A program made the position numbers and the translations under genes. Shown piece after piece: positions 12,168 to 22,836 of a DNA stretch of 64,000 nucleotides (positions are counted from its first letter, which is position 1; each line of letters starts with the position of its first letter). This stretch comes from Ornithodoros turicata (lineage: Eukaryota; Arthropoda; Arachnida; Ixodida; Argasidae). The notes below the pieces were generated by a model. The model did no database searches. It was not told the DNA's origin and saw only the letters and a program-made list of their open reading frames with translations. The stretch is from assembly GCF_037126465.1 (NCBI RefSeq), contig NC_088204.1, positions 21,210,804 to 21,274,803 of the forward strand, given 5' to 3'.

Positions 12168-13829
12168 AGTCACTCTTCATCAAGGAATAAATAGGCGTCC
12201 ATTATGTATATTTAGTTGACAATTATGAAGTGTTTGTTTGCCCAAAACGAGCACTGGATGCAGGTTGCTTGATCGCTCTTCCGACGTTCAATCGAGCACA
12301 CTTGCATTTTACCCGGCGGCAAATACAGTTTGAGTGCATAATATGGTTGAAAGAACACGTTACACTACACAGGTAGTGTTGTCATCAATATATGTGCAAG
12401 CACTCGAGCGCTTTTTTGCGTGCATTGCTAGCATGGTACACGGTGTTCTTTGCGGAAGCAAGTGCCACATTCATTTCTTTGAATTACCTTCGCGCAGAAG
12501 TTCGGTATTACGTCATAATGAGACCACGATTGTCACCTTTTTTCATGTATTGGTATTGTTTTGTGCCTTGGTTTGATTTGTGACAAAGAATCCTACGTAA
12601 CGGTGGTGTGGCGCGACTTGAATAACGCCTTTGTGTCTGAGCTGTATCGTCAGCTTGTTACGATAGTAATAATTTGTAGCGTGTCGTGCTATTTCTAGCA
12701 GTTTTTAAGGCAAAAGTGGTCTCTCAATACAGGTTTCGTCATGAGGGCTACCCAGTGAATAATCTGTGCAGTGTGATACGGCTGGGTGTACAGGTAAGTA
12801 TCACGTTCCTCATCCACTGGTTTCTACTTTACAGGAAGGAACAACCTCAGTGCACGCACTGTGGTTAGCCTCTCTCAGTTTCGCATATTTTCTTACATGT
12901 TCACATCAGAAACACACCTTACACTATAGGCTCCTTCACCCAGGAATATAATAATTAAAGATTATAATTCTTTTTAGAAGAGTTCCCCATATTCTTTTTA
13001 GAATAGTTTTTAATCTTTTTAATTTTTAGAAGATACTGGGATTGTAAACCATGTTTTAAACTGATGTTTTAACATTTGTCCAATGCATTTATTAAACAAC
13101 ATATTCATTTTTAACTGGTTGCACCCAAACCAACGTTCTGATGTATTATTTCCTTTGTTGTCGATGCACCATAAAAATTGGAATAATAATCATCAATGCA
13201 GGTTACTTCACAGCTGCCTCGACATACTCAAGAAATGGGTGCAGAACCAGCGTAATGCCCACAAACTTTGACTACCACAGCACCTCCAGAAAGTAAAGGG
13301 ATATGTGTCACATGGGATTTTTAAAGGCATTCACAGTATATAATACCTTGTATGAACTGTTGTAGATATAAGCAGCCTCTACAGTACACTCTCAGAAATT
13401 AAAACTTGTCAGGGAGCTGTGATAATTATTCCAGTTAATAGGCATGCACATGTACGCTATAAGAAGAAAATTATTTATTGAGAATGCACTACTGTTGGTC
13501 ACACTCATGCAGCTGTAGTTTTACCTTCGGCCTCTTGGAACTCTTTGTAGTTGCCTTAGCTGCAGGAGGAGTGTCATCCAGCATGTCAACTACTTGCAGA
13601 AATATTGATGTATTTAAGATTATGACACAGTTTGAAGGGTTTCAATTCAGGAAATTTGCAGTGGCAGGGCCTGCCAGAGTGAAACCTACTGAATATTTTA
13701 TGGTGTCGAAGTGGCAGTTCCTCCAGGATAGGAATATCTTAGATGGGAGCAAAAAGCTTGAAATTAACAAAGTATTGTTTGCATTAAGCAATTTGTAATA
13801 TACTGAACGCATAGGCAGCAAAACAAAAA

Positions 13830-15060
13830 TTTAAAATTCAGCATGTATGAAAATTGGGTGCAACAAATTTGCATAGTGTACGTGTACATTGTCATTCCTG
13901 AGATATATATAGTCATTGCAGGGAGGTCCCAAAACAATAAATGTATTGTTTTGTCACTTCCCTGCACATTCATTGTATCTTGAAATGCGTATATGCCAGA
14001 ATAAATGTTGAACTTGAAAATTGTATATTCTCTTTATTCATAGAGCATAACATCACTTATCTTCTTTACAAAAGCATATCGTGTTACATCTTTGTCACGC
14101 AGAATGCACAACCAAGAAAGCCATCTTCCATTAAACATCACGTTTCAGACATGATTCAGTTGGTACCATTTCATAGACAGGGTACACCAGGGCTCGAGTT
14201 TCAAGCTCCAAATCGTCATGTTGCAGTTTGGAAACCGTACATGTGTAGTGCAAGAGAGCCCTCGCACATTAAAATGTAAGATGGCAGTCACTGTTAATGC
14301 AAAGTAACTCCTATGAGAGAGACTGACGCTGCAGAAAAGTGTGCAAACTGCGGAAAGTGTCATAGAAGATCTTCAGAAATCGTGCCTGGTTTCACGTCAG
14401 TGCTACCACACTCCCTTTTAGATGACGATGATAATGATCGGAGTTTCAGATGTGCAGCTGCATTTTTTGCAACGTGCTCCTCCTCCTTCTCTGGCTACTC
14501 ATGTTGTTTACGTCTACTGTTGATCACATTCATTTATCACATATTATATTCTTATATATTATTGTTATATTATCACATATTTGATCACATTAAATTTAAA
14601 ATTTAGCATATATGAGAAAATATCAGGAGGGAAGTTGCTATTCATTGCTCATTGCAACCTAACATTGAGTGCTACAAATTTAGAGAGCGTACCTGATCAT
14701 TGCCATTCCTAAAATATATATTGCCATTGTAGCAAGGTCACAAAACAATAAATGTAGCCTTTTGCGACCTCCCTGCATGTTCATTGTATCCTGAAACGCA
14801 TAAGTGCAAGAAATAAATCTTGAACTTGAATAAACTTGACATAAAATGTTGAATAATATAATGAATGATATAAAATATTGAATAAACTTGAACACGTATA
14901 TTCTCTTTACTCATCATCAGTGATCTTCATTACAAAAGCATATCGTGTTAGACTTTTTTGTTTGCGTTTCACAGACTGAGTACACGAGGGCCAAAATGAC
15001 AAAATCACAACTGTTTCAAGCTCCAAATAGTCCTGTTGCAATTTGAAGACCATACGTGGA
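13830..15060. repeat. Diverged tandem duplication, about 0.8-kb period
   Basis: The segment about 13830-14250 recurs at about 14640-15060 with an offset near 811 bp. Matching landmarks in order are aaaacaataaatgta, then the ctccctgca tgttcattgtatc-type block, then aataaat..ttgaacttga, then acaaaagcatatcgtgtta, then tttcaagctccaaat. The copies differ by many substitutions and small indels, so the duplication is old. No intact reading frame spans it. Confidence 0.6.
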
Positions 15061-15959
15061 GCTGCATTTTTTGAAACATGCTCCACATAACAAGCATGAC
15101 AAAGTCAGCACTGGATAGCAGGACCCCGTCCCCAAGCAGCTTTTCTCACGCTGCAGTTGTATTCAACAAAAGCACGTGAGTGCTGGGAGAAGGACATTCA
15201 GTTTGGCACAATCGCGCCTGCAAATAATCAGAACAAATAAAGGAAGAAGCAAACAAACATAGAAGGTACTTCTGTACTTCAAAAAGAGATAAGTCCTGTG
15301 TCTCAAGCAGGTGCTACCACTTTCTAAGTAACTTAATTTGATTAAGCTTACATCACTACCTGATTAACTGTCCTAATGAGTGTGATCTAATTGCGTGAAG
15401 TAATTATTTGGGCTGCTTCGGTGTGTCCATATTTGCGAGGCAAAGCACCGCTGTCGTTTACTAAAAGACTCTTTCTAAGGCGATGCTTGATATAAATCAT
15501 ACTAGACGCATACACGGCTAAAACAACGGCTGTGATTCTACAGAACGATCTCTTTCTGCCATGCGAGTATATCTTTTCCCGGACCGTTCTTTATGGAACA
15601 ATTTTTGTCCAGAACGCAGTACGGGATATTATATACATGGTTGTTGTTAACCTCACATCGTTTCTTATTGAAATATTGGCTGGGAAACGTGCTGTAGTAC
15701 AATCCCCAGCGCTGCACTGCAGTGACGGTCTAGTTTCGGAATGAAAAACATAACGTAATTAAGAATCGAACGGCAGGACACCTGTGAAACACTGTTAGGA
15801 TACATCAGTATACTGGCACCTTACAAAATTGTGTGATGACAAACAACGACCGATGCTTGCAGCGCAATAAATACTCACAATCTCTGTTGCCTCCCATTGT
15901 TTTCTATGGGCACACACAGCACTTTAGGGCCCACCAACAAGGCGGCCCGAAGGCACGCC

Positions 15960-16080
15960 TCTCCCCCACGAGCCCCTCTCCCATGCGCGATCCAGCCTTT
16001 ATACATAGAGATCAGTGGTGGCCACCAGGCCAATACCTGGCCTGCAAAAGCAGCATCTTCTTCTTCTTCTTCCCATGGAG
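15960..16080. repeat. Inverted repeat partner B of 11940-12045
   Basis: This copy reads gatccagcctttatacat then agatcagtggtggccac, reverse-complementary to partner A, and also ends in a (CTT)n tract. Confidence 0.5.
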
Positions 16081-16762
16081 AATGAGCATCTGCGCTGTAC
16101 TACTACTTCTTCTTAGTCCAAGGAGACGATGGCCGTGAGCCACTACGGGAGATTGGTCAGGACAAAAGGTGCGAAAGATGTTCGTCTATGTCTATGTCTG
16201 TGCAGTAATGGTAGGGACTAAGGCCAGGTCAGATCCAAGTAGCTTATGACATATATATGACGTGTGATGATGACTAATACATGAACAACTGGGCATGCAC
16301 GTATGTAGGAATATGCGTATGACGACTATACACGACCAAAAGTATGACTGTAGTATGACTGTATGAATGTGTGTGTACGTGAAAGTGTATGAGAGTAGGA
16401 AGGAAGTGCCTAGAAGCGGTTGGAGAGCACGATGTACGATACAAGACCCGCTACCACAGCCCTATGACAGAGCGCAGTGTGTGCTGCTCCGAGAGACAGC
16501 ACTGACGCCAATGAGAGTGGGGCTCCTAACAAGCGCAAGGGGGTCCAGATATACCTGTGGCGTAATTGGCCAAACTGAGAACAGGTTAGCAAAAAGTGTT
16601 CAGTTGTTTCATCCTGGCCACAGTGGGAGCAAGCAGGGGACAAAGACCGTACAGCACGGTGGAGGTAAAAATTTAGCGGTAGCGCCAGGCATCGAGCTCT
16701 CGTCACCAAGACTTCTGTCTGCCTGGAGGTGCAGAGGTTAGGGTTCCACGAAAAGACGAGAT

Positions 16763-17580
16763 TGTTTCGAATCGGACCCAAGAATTCGTGACCGACAGTT
16801 CTGATGCCTTCTACGAACTGAACCTTTATTCCTCCCTCTCGCGCTCCTCGTCTTCGTCCACAGCTGAGCCTAAGAGCCCTCTCCTCCTCCTCTCTCTTGA
16901 AACATTTGGAGGTCTGCCGCTCCGGTGGGAGCAGCTACGTCAGAATCCGTGATACCTAATGCATCTAGTCGCCACAGGTTGGTCAGCTCATGCTCGGGCG
17001 CGTCGTTCGTGCAGCACAAGAGTGACGTGGTGGCGGGATAGTCTGGTAGCGAGGAACGCAGTGGGGCAACACCTTGGACGATCCACCCAAATACCGTTTC
17101 GACGGCTGTGATATTGTTGGGAAGGCGCTCTATTCTGCCAGACACAAATCGCCAGTAGTAGTCCGCGCCTACCAGCACGTCGACGTTCTGCGATAGACAA
17201 GTCGTTGTGACCGGAGAGAGACCACGATCGTGTAGCATTTGCAAGATCCGGGCATCCACAGGTGGGCTGAGCGACCTGCAGATCTGTGGGATAGCGATGG
17301 CCTCTACTTCCAACGACTGATGTAAGCCATCGATACGCAGGGACACCTTCTGGTATGTGCGATGCGTGGACGGTTGCGTAGAGCCAAACGCAAAGATCGA
17401 CATGTTTTCGGATGCCAATCCCAGGTTTCGGCACCAAAATGTTTCGAATCGGACCCAAGAATTCGTGACCGACAGTTCTGATGCCTTCTACAAACTGAAC
17501 CTTTATTCCTCCCTCTCGCGCCCCTCGTCTTCGTCCACAGCTGAGCCTAAGAGCCCTCTCCTCCTCCTCTTTCTTCCACA
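16763..17580 (-). mobile_element. BEL/Pao LTR retrotransposon, internally deleted
   Basis: Two direct LTRs of about 141 bp (17580-17440 is the 5' LTR and 16904-16763 the 3' LTR on the minus strand) begin TGT and end ACA. An exact 5-bp target duplication GAGAT lies at 16758-16762 and 17581-17585. The primer-binding-site-like TGGTGCCGAAACCTGGGA lies at 17436-17419, three bases inside the 5' LTR. The 535-bp interior encodes only part of the aspartic-protease/DUF1758 region and the stretch toward RT, typical of Pao (VDVLVGADYYWRFVSG, then ETVFGWIVQG). Gag, RT, RNase H and integrase are missing, so it would depend on a helper. Confidence 0.85.
16870..17418 (-). pseudogene. Pao-type protease-region fragment
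   Basis: This 182-codon frame lies inside the BEL/Pao mini-element. Residues about 75-115 hold the DVLVGADYYWRF...ETVFGWIVQG signature that sits between protease and reverse transcriptase in Pao polyproteins. The frame runs into the 3' LTR, and the rest of pol has been deleted. The catalytic protease Asp would lie upstream and is not evident, so no activity is expected. Confidence 0.7.
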
Positions 17581-19239
17581 GAGATGTTCATATGGCGAGC
17601 GTGGGGGGGCAGCTCGAGACAGACTTGTGAGCCGTCTATACCTGGCAACAGAAGTGCGAACAAGTACTGGGAGGAGAGGAAGAATCTCTCCGGAGAGGGA
17701 CATTTTAGCGAGGGTGTCAGCGGTGTCGTTAAGGGTGAGTCCGCAGTGGCCAGGAATCTACGTGATGATGACGTTGCGAAGATGAGGCGGGGCAAGACGT
17801 ACCAAAATGTATACCAACGACTCTGAGGACGGCAGGAAACCTGAGGGCGACGCCAAGGCTGAAATGACGGATAGGGAGTCCGACAGCAAGAGAACTTGTT
17901 CGAAGGCAGGAGGAACCCTCCCAAGAGCAAGGGCCATAGCTAAGAACTCGCTGTCAAAGGGTGGGGTAAAGTCAGGGAGGCGAACCGGAAACTGGAAATC
18001 AAGTTGTGGGAAGAACAAGCTTCCAGCGCGCTCCGCAGAAACCGACGCGTCCGTTGCAACGATCAAGTACTTCGCGTAGCGATTTAGGTGGTCCATTAAT
18101 GTCCTCTGTAGAGTGATCAGTGGAAGACGCTTGGCATCCGCATGAAATATCTCGGAGACCTGAATCAAGGGGGCATCCCGCTGAGGACCAAGTGCACACA
18201 CGTCCGCCAAAGAGATCCTCAGTGGCGCGAGGAGCTGTTCGGCGAAAAGCAGCTGTGGTGTGTTCCTAACGGTGCCAACGACGTGTGAGCCAAAGCCGAC
18301 AGTCTCTCATCGACTCATTATTCCCCAACGCAACCGGGTGTTGCCTTTGCGAGAGGTAGCAACAGATAGTAAGAGACCGAAAGCGTTCTTTCAGTTAAGG
18401 TAGACGGGCTTCAGAGAGGAGTGCGTCGTTTGCCGTATATTTAGGGAGACCTATAGGCAGAGCCGTAGGGCCCGCCTCTCTAAGATGTATAGTTTACTCA
18501 AGCGCCAGTCAGGAAGAGAAGAAAACAGAACACAGCCGAACTGTAATATAGGTCGGATGTACAGTTTATAAATATATAGCAGAGCAGCCCTGCGCATACC
18601 AATGCGAGGGCTGCAGCAACGATGAAGTATGCTGAGAGCTTTCGACGCTTTAGCGCTCAAGTAGTCGATGTGTTGGGACCAGCACAGAGTTTCATCATAC
18701 CACACACCCAGGTATTTTAGCTGGCTCACCTGACGGACAGACTGGAGCCCCACCCTTAGATCAACAGACATGGCCGCATCCAGCGGGAAGACGAGGATAG
18801 CAGACTTAGCCACGTTGAGCGACAGATGGACAGAATCTAACCACGTGGGCAAGGTGTTCATATAGGCTTGCAGCTTCGCATACAGCTCTGGCAAAGATGG
18901 TGCCGAAGCGAAGAACGCGATGTCGTCGGCATACGTTATGGTGAGGACTTCAGGGTCACAAGGGAGAGAGCTCATGAGAATGTTAAACAGTATGGGGGAC
19001 AGGACCGAGCCCTAGGGGACGCCTCTACTCTGGGGGTACGCTGAGGAGACAAATCGGCCGTCTGAACAGAAAAAGGTGCGACCCGAGAGAAAGTTCGCAA
19101 TCCAAGTGAGCAGATACGGAGGGGTGGCGGTGTCTAGAAGCCTCTGGAGGAGCACAGCATGTATGACACTGTCGTAGGCTTTGGCGATGTCCAGGGCAAC
19201 AAGTGCTGAAAGGTGAGCCATGGCACATATTGAAGAAAA

Positions 19240-20098
19240 CTACCCGGTAGCAATGTAGGTGCATACCGACGGTTCCACATCGAAAAACAGATCTTCAGTG
19301 CTTTCGTAACCGACGGCATAACAAAAGAAAATCCCAAGCCGGGACATATAGTGTGCTCCGACTCCAGAGCGGCCCTCTACTCCATCCAAAAGCAGGACCC
19401 ACAAGACCGTATTGCCTACAACATCATGAAGGCGCACAGCGAAGCCGAAGCCTTCGGACACAATATATCACTCCAATGGATACCGTCTCACTGCGACATC
19501 TCTGGAAATGAATGCGCAGACAGAGCTGCAAAGGAAGCCCTTAGCAAAAGTAGGATATCTGCAGTCCCCTTTACAAAGTCAGATGCCAAGAGCCTTCTCC
19601 GTAAAAGTACAGAAAGAAGATCGCGCACAATTTGGAAACAATCAATGAGACCAAAGGACTACCTTGCATTCATCGATCCTGAAGCAGACAGCATAATTCC
19701 AAATGGAATTGAACGATCAGTCAAAACAGCCATACATCGCACACGACTTGGAGCGCTGTACACAGGAACTACAAGGCGCCAGCTAAGGCTCTGCGACTCA
19801 GACCTTTGCAAACGATGCAAAGTCCCAGAGGATACACACCACATAATCATGCACTGCCCAGAATATAGCCAAGCCAGACTTAAGCTCCAACAGACTCCAG
19901 CGGCACTGGACAACAGGCCTTTCTCCTTTTGCAAGATTACCGGAAGATGGCCCACAAGGCACCAACAATCCAAAGCACTGAAAGCGCTCTGCGCTTTAAA
20001 AAACGCGGTATAAAAAAACTGCTTCTAAATCCCATCACTCCCAATTATTATATTTTAACACGTAAGAACTGGAGCTGCAGGCGTCCTTAGGGCAGCCA
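19240..20098 (+). pseudogene. LINE 3' remnant with RNase H and zinc tail
   Basis: The plus strand encodes the RNase H end of an I/R1-group LINE. The first catalytic segment (TDGSTSKNRSS at about 19267) is out of frame with the main 220-codon frame at 19351-20013, so one frameshift has occurred. The main frame holds CSDSRAALYSIQ, the WIPSHCDISGNECADRAAKE motif and the tail CKRCKVPEDTHHIIMHC. The usual His in SHxxxxGNExAD is present, but flanking Val/Gly is changed. The 5' end abuts the minus-strand LINE head to head. The 3' end is cut by the DNA transposon starting at 20107, and a likely continuation of its 3' UTR with a (CTTAT)n tail lies at 27484-27687. Confidence 0.7.
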
Positions 20099-21495
20099 CC
20101 TATATACAGGGTGTTTCAAAAAACGTGTCATTCGGACTTTATAAAAGAACGGGGCGACGGAAAAATACGGGGTAAACGGCACTTGTGTGGCAACTGAATT
20201 TGCCATCTTGCAAAAATATTTTCATTTGATTTTAATTAAAATAAATCGAATTTCTTTAATTGAACTCCAAAATTTCCCAAGTCAACCTAACGTTTTTTTT
20301 TTACACAATTAGAGAGCCCGTGGCGAACTTAGTCAGATCCACCAAGAAATTCGCTCGATATTGCAAATGGAACTGCCCAAAAAAGTCCTGAAATTGAGGA
20401 GTTTCGGGTATTCAACGGCGCACAAAATCAGACGCAAAGATTCGTGGAGAGGAGGACATGCTCCACCCCCATGAAACATAGATGGTAAAAAAAAAAAAAA
20501 ACAGGGCGGGAAAAAAGGGGCGGAATCATTTTTGTTTGCCGCTTATCAACGTATGGTGGAATGTCACCCGCCTTGTTATCGGCGCGTCTTGTGCTGCACG
20601 CCGGTCCGGCGATAAACTGTTCTAGCTTCATGGGGGCAGGAGCATGTCGTGCCCTCCGCGCATCTTCGCGACTGATTTGGTGCGCCGTTGATAACCCGAA
20701 ACCAGACATGTACAAGATACTCAAAAATGTATTTAAGATAAGATAATAAATACTGAGGTTCGAATGTAATTAGGATAGAGTATAAATACATGAAAATTAA
20801 AGTAATTAAGATAGAGTACGAAATACTTAAAAAAGTAGTTGAAATACAATTAAGATACTATTTATCCTTGAACGCAAAAAGTCACCAGTCACTGGTCACT
20901 GCGGCATGTCGCCGCTATGTGACATGGATCACCTAAACCCCGCGTACTACGCAAGCCGTCCCTGTGTGATAGGAGTCATCTAAACACAAAGTCCCAAAAA
21001 GATGACAAAGGGACACCACATAACTCCACTAAGTATATGTGACCCAGAACAAAGCAAACTTCTAGCAGGCCCGGCGTCGGGAACTTGGCGCCCCCATCGC
21101 CCGGCAGCAGCCGCAGTAGCCCCCTCCTGCACCCACGGTTGGGTCGCCGCAGGAGGGAGACCCCCACGTATAGCTGTGCGTGGCTTTCCCGTGTCTGGGG
21201 AAAGGGGGATCCTGGCGGTTGAGTGGACCCGGAGGTGGTTTAGGACCATTCGGGGCCCCTCCGGGAAAGCAACACACCGCTTTGGCCCCTGCTTCCCATA
21301 GTCAGGTGGTCCTGGAAGACCCGGCCAGGATTATTCAGCTAGTCGCCATCTTCGTTTTCATTACTTTCTCTTCCTTGGTCTCCTTCCCTTCTCTCCTTTT
21401 CCTCTTTTCACCTTCTTTGGCGGCAAGGGTCAACCTTGGGCAGTCTTTCCCTCTCCAGAAGCTGCACTAGGGTATAGTGCAAGGGAAGTGTTAAC

Positions 21496-22821
21496 GTGCA
21501 GAGCACGTTCCCGTTGTTGGGGTCGGTGGTGGCCGACACGCCACCTGCACTGAAGCACCCACTTTCTTTTATGGACTCAACACAACCCAAAAAACATGAT
21601 CGGGGCCCCAAGAGGCACCGCACCGAGGCACATCAACAGCACTCACTTCAATTTTTCTCCTCTGAACCGTGGTATGCAAAGTTCCTTGTTCTGCATGCAG
21701 AGGATGGAACAAAGCCACTGTCTAAGATATCTCCTTTCCTAATAGCAAAAGAACTAGAAAAGATCATCGGGAAAACATACAATGTTAAAAAGTTGCCAAC
21801 AGGAGACTTACAAATCGAAGTCAGCAATCGACAGCAAAGCTTGGCACTCCTTTCTCTCAGCAGAATTGGAGACGTGGGAGTCAGTGTTACAAAACACCGG
21901 ACTCTGAATGTTTTGAAAGGGGTAATATCTGAGGAACAACTCCTTGACTGTTCTGACACTGAGATCCAAGAAGGGCTTAAAGATGAGGGTGTAACAGCAG
22001 CCAGGCGAATTGTCATGCGTCGTGATGGTAGGGAAATCCCAACCAAGCATGTAGTCCTTTCTTTTCAGCTACACAGACTTCCTTCCACCGTAAAGGCAGG
22101 ATATATCAACTGCCACGTCCAACCGTTTGTTCCAAACCCACGACGCTGCTTCAAATGCCAGCGTTTTGGGCACGGATCACAGGCTTGCCGTGGGAAGACC
22201 ACTTGCCCAAAGTGCGCCGGTACCGAGCAAGACCATGTTGTTGAAGCCTGTCAAAAGGAGCTCTACTGTGCAAACTGCAAGGGCAACCACCCCGCCTACT
22301 CTCGATCCTGCCCTCGATGGAAGGAAGAAAAGGACATACTTAGAATAAAAGTAACACAAGACATTTCGTACAAAGACGCGAAGACACAGTATGAATTTGC
22401 AAACAAGGGCGGTTATGCCGCAGTGGCGCGCAGGGGAGTGGTGCCACTGACAAAATCCGTAGAGACTCAGACTTCTGAGCCTCTACCCCACACTCCCCAA
22501 ACAAAAGAGAAGCCAGTGGAGTGTTCTTCTCCAGTGGCCCCGGCTGCTTCTGTAGCCAGTCACCAACAGGCCGCGACGGCCTCGAAGGAGGTTGTCGGTG
22601 CCCCCTCAGTTTGGGACGGTGTCCCAAGGGACTCATCTCAAACTACAAATCTGAGTATGGAGGTTGACGACGATGACTGCTCGTCGCAGAAGTCAACGTC
22701 GAGCCTCCCCAACAGTTCTTCTGAAATGAAAGAACAAAGACAACGTAGAACTGGCAGAGGAAGGGGATGTAACTCGAAGGAAAAGGCAAAGCAACCACCC
22801 CCAAGAGTACAGCCCCCCTGA
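21496..22821 (+). CDS. LINE ORF1 (Gag-like, three zinc knuckles)
   Basis: This 441-aa nucleic-acid-binding protein is expected to coat the element's RNA in the cytoplasm. The N-terminus is basic (around residues 30-45). A central region of about residues 55-190 is likely the RNA-recognition-like domain seen in Jockey/I ORF1 proteins. Three CCHC-type knuckles follow at residues 218-273: CFKCQRFGHGSQAC (CX2CX4HX4C), CPKCAGTEQDHVVEAC (CX2CX6HX4C) and CANCKGNHPAYSRSC (CX2CX3HX6C). The C-terminal 150 residues are Ser/Thr/Pro-rich and then basic. The first ATG at 21496 is used here. Met at 21571 (MDSTQPKKH) is an alternative start. Confidence 0.85.
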   Translation: MQSTFPLLGSVVADTPPALKHPLSFMDSTQPKKHDRGPKRHRTEAHQQHSLQFFSSEPWYAKFLVLHAEDGTKPLSKISPFLIAKELEKIIGKTYNVKKLPTGDLQIEVSNRQQSLALLSLSRIGDVGVSVTKHRTLNVLKGVISEEQLLDCSDTEIQEGLKDEGVTAARRIVMRRDGREIPTKHVVLSFQLHRLPSTVKAGYINCHVQPFVPNPRRCFKCQRFGHGSQACRGKTTCPKCAGTEQDHVVEACQKELYCANCKGNHPAYSRSCPRWKEEKDILRIKVTQDISYKDAKTQYEFANKGGYAAVARRGVVPLTKSVETQTSEPLPHTPQTKEKPVECSSPVAPAASVASHQQAATASKEVVGAPSVWDGVPRDSSQTTNLSMEVDDDDCSSQKSTSSLPNSSSEMKEQRQRRTGRGRGCNSKEKAKQPPPRVQPP

Positions 22822-22836
22822 ACATACACACAGACA

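Larger units (their letters stand above)
16370..19235 (-). pseudogene. Decayed LINE (RT + RNase H), split by BEL/Pao insertion
   Basis: This is a minus-strand non-LTR retrotransposon remnant, read from high to low coordinates. At 19221-18451 lies a reverse transcriptase core (ALDIAKAYDSVIHA, then SRGVP, a stop at about 19012, then the catalytic ITYADDIAFFA box and KYLGVWYDETL). At about 18210-17586 is an RNase H-like region (VATDASVSAE, then LLLSDSLSVISALAS). At 16757-16410 is the C-terminal zinc tail (CSHCGQDETTEHFLLTC). Frames are broken between domains, the 5' half is missing, and the RNase H end is interrupted by a BEL/Pao element at 16763-17580. The domain order fits the I/R1 group. Confidence 0.75.

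Noticed and set aside
13478..13620. Minus-strand coding stretch (VVDMLDDTPPAAKATTKSSK)
   Set aside because: It looks protein-like for about 30 codons, but no start, splice partners or family could be found.
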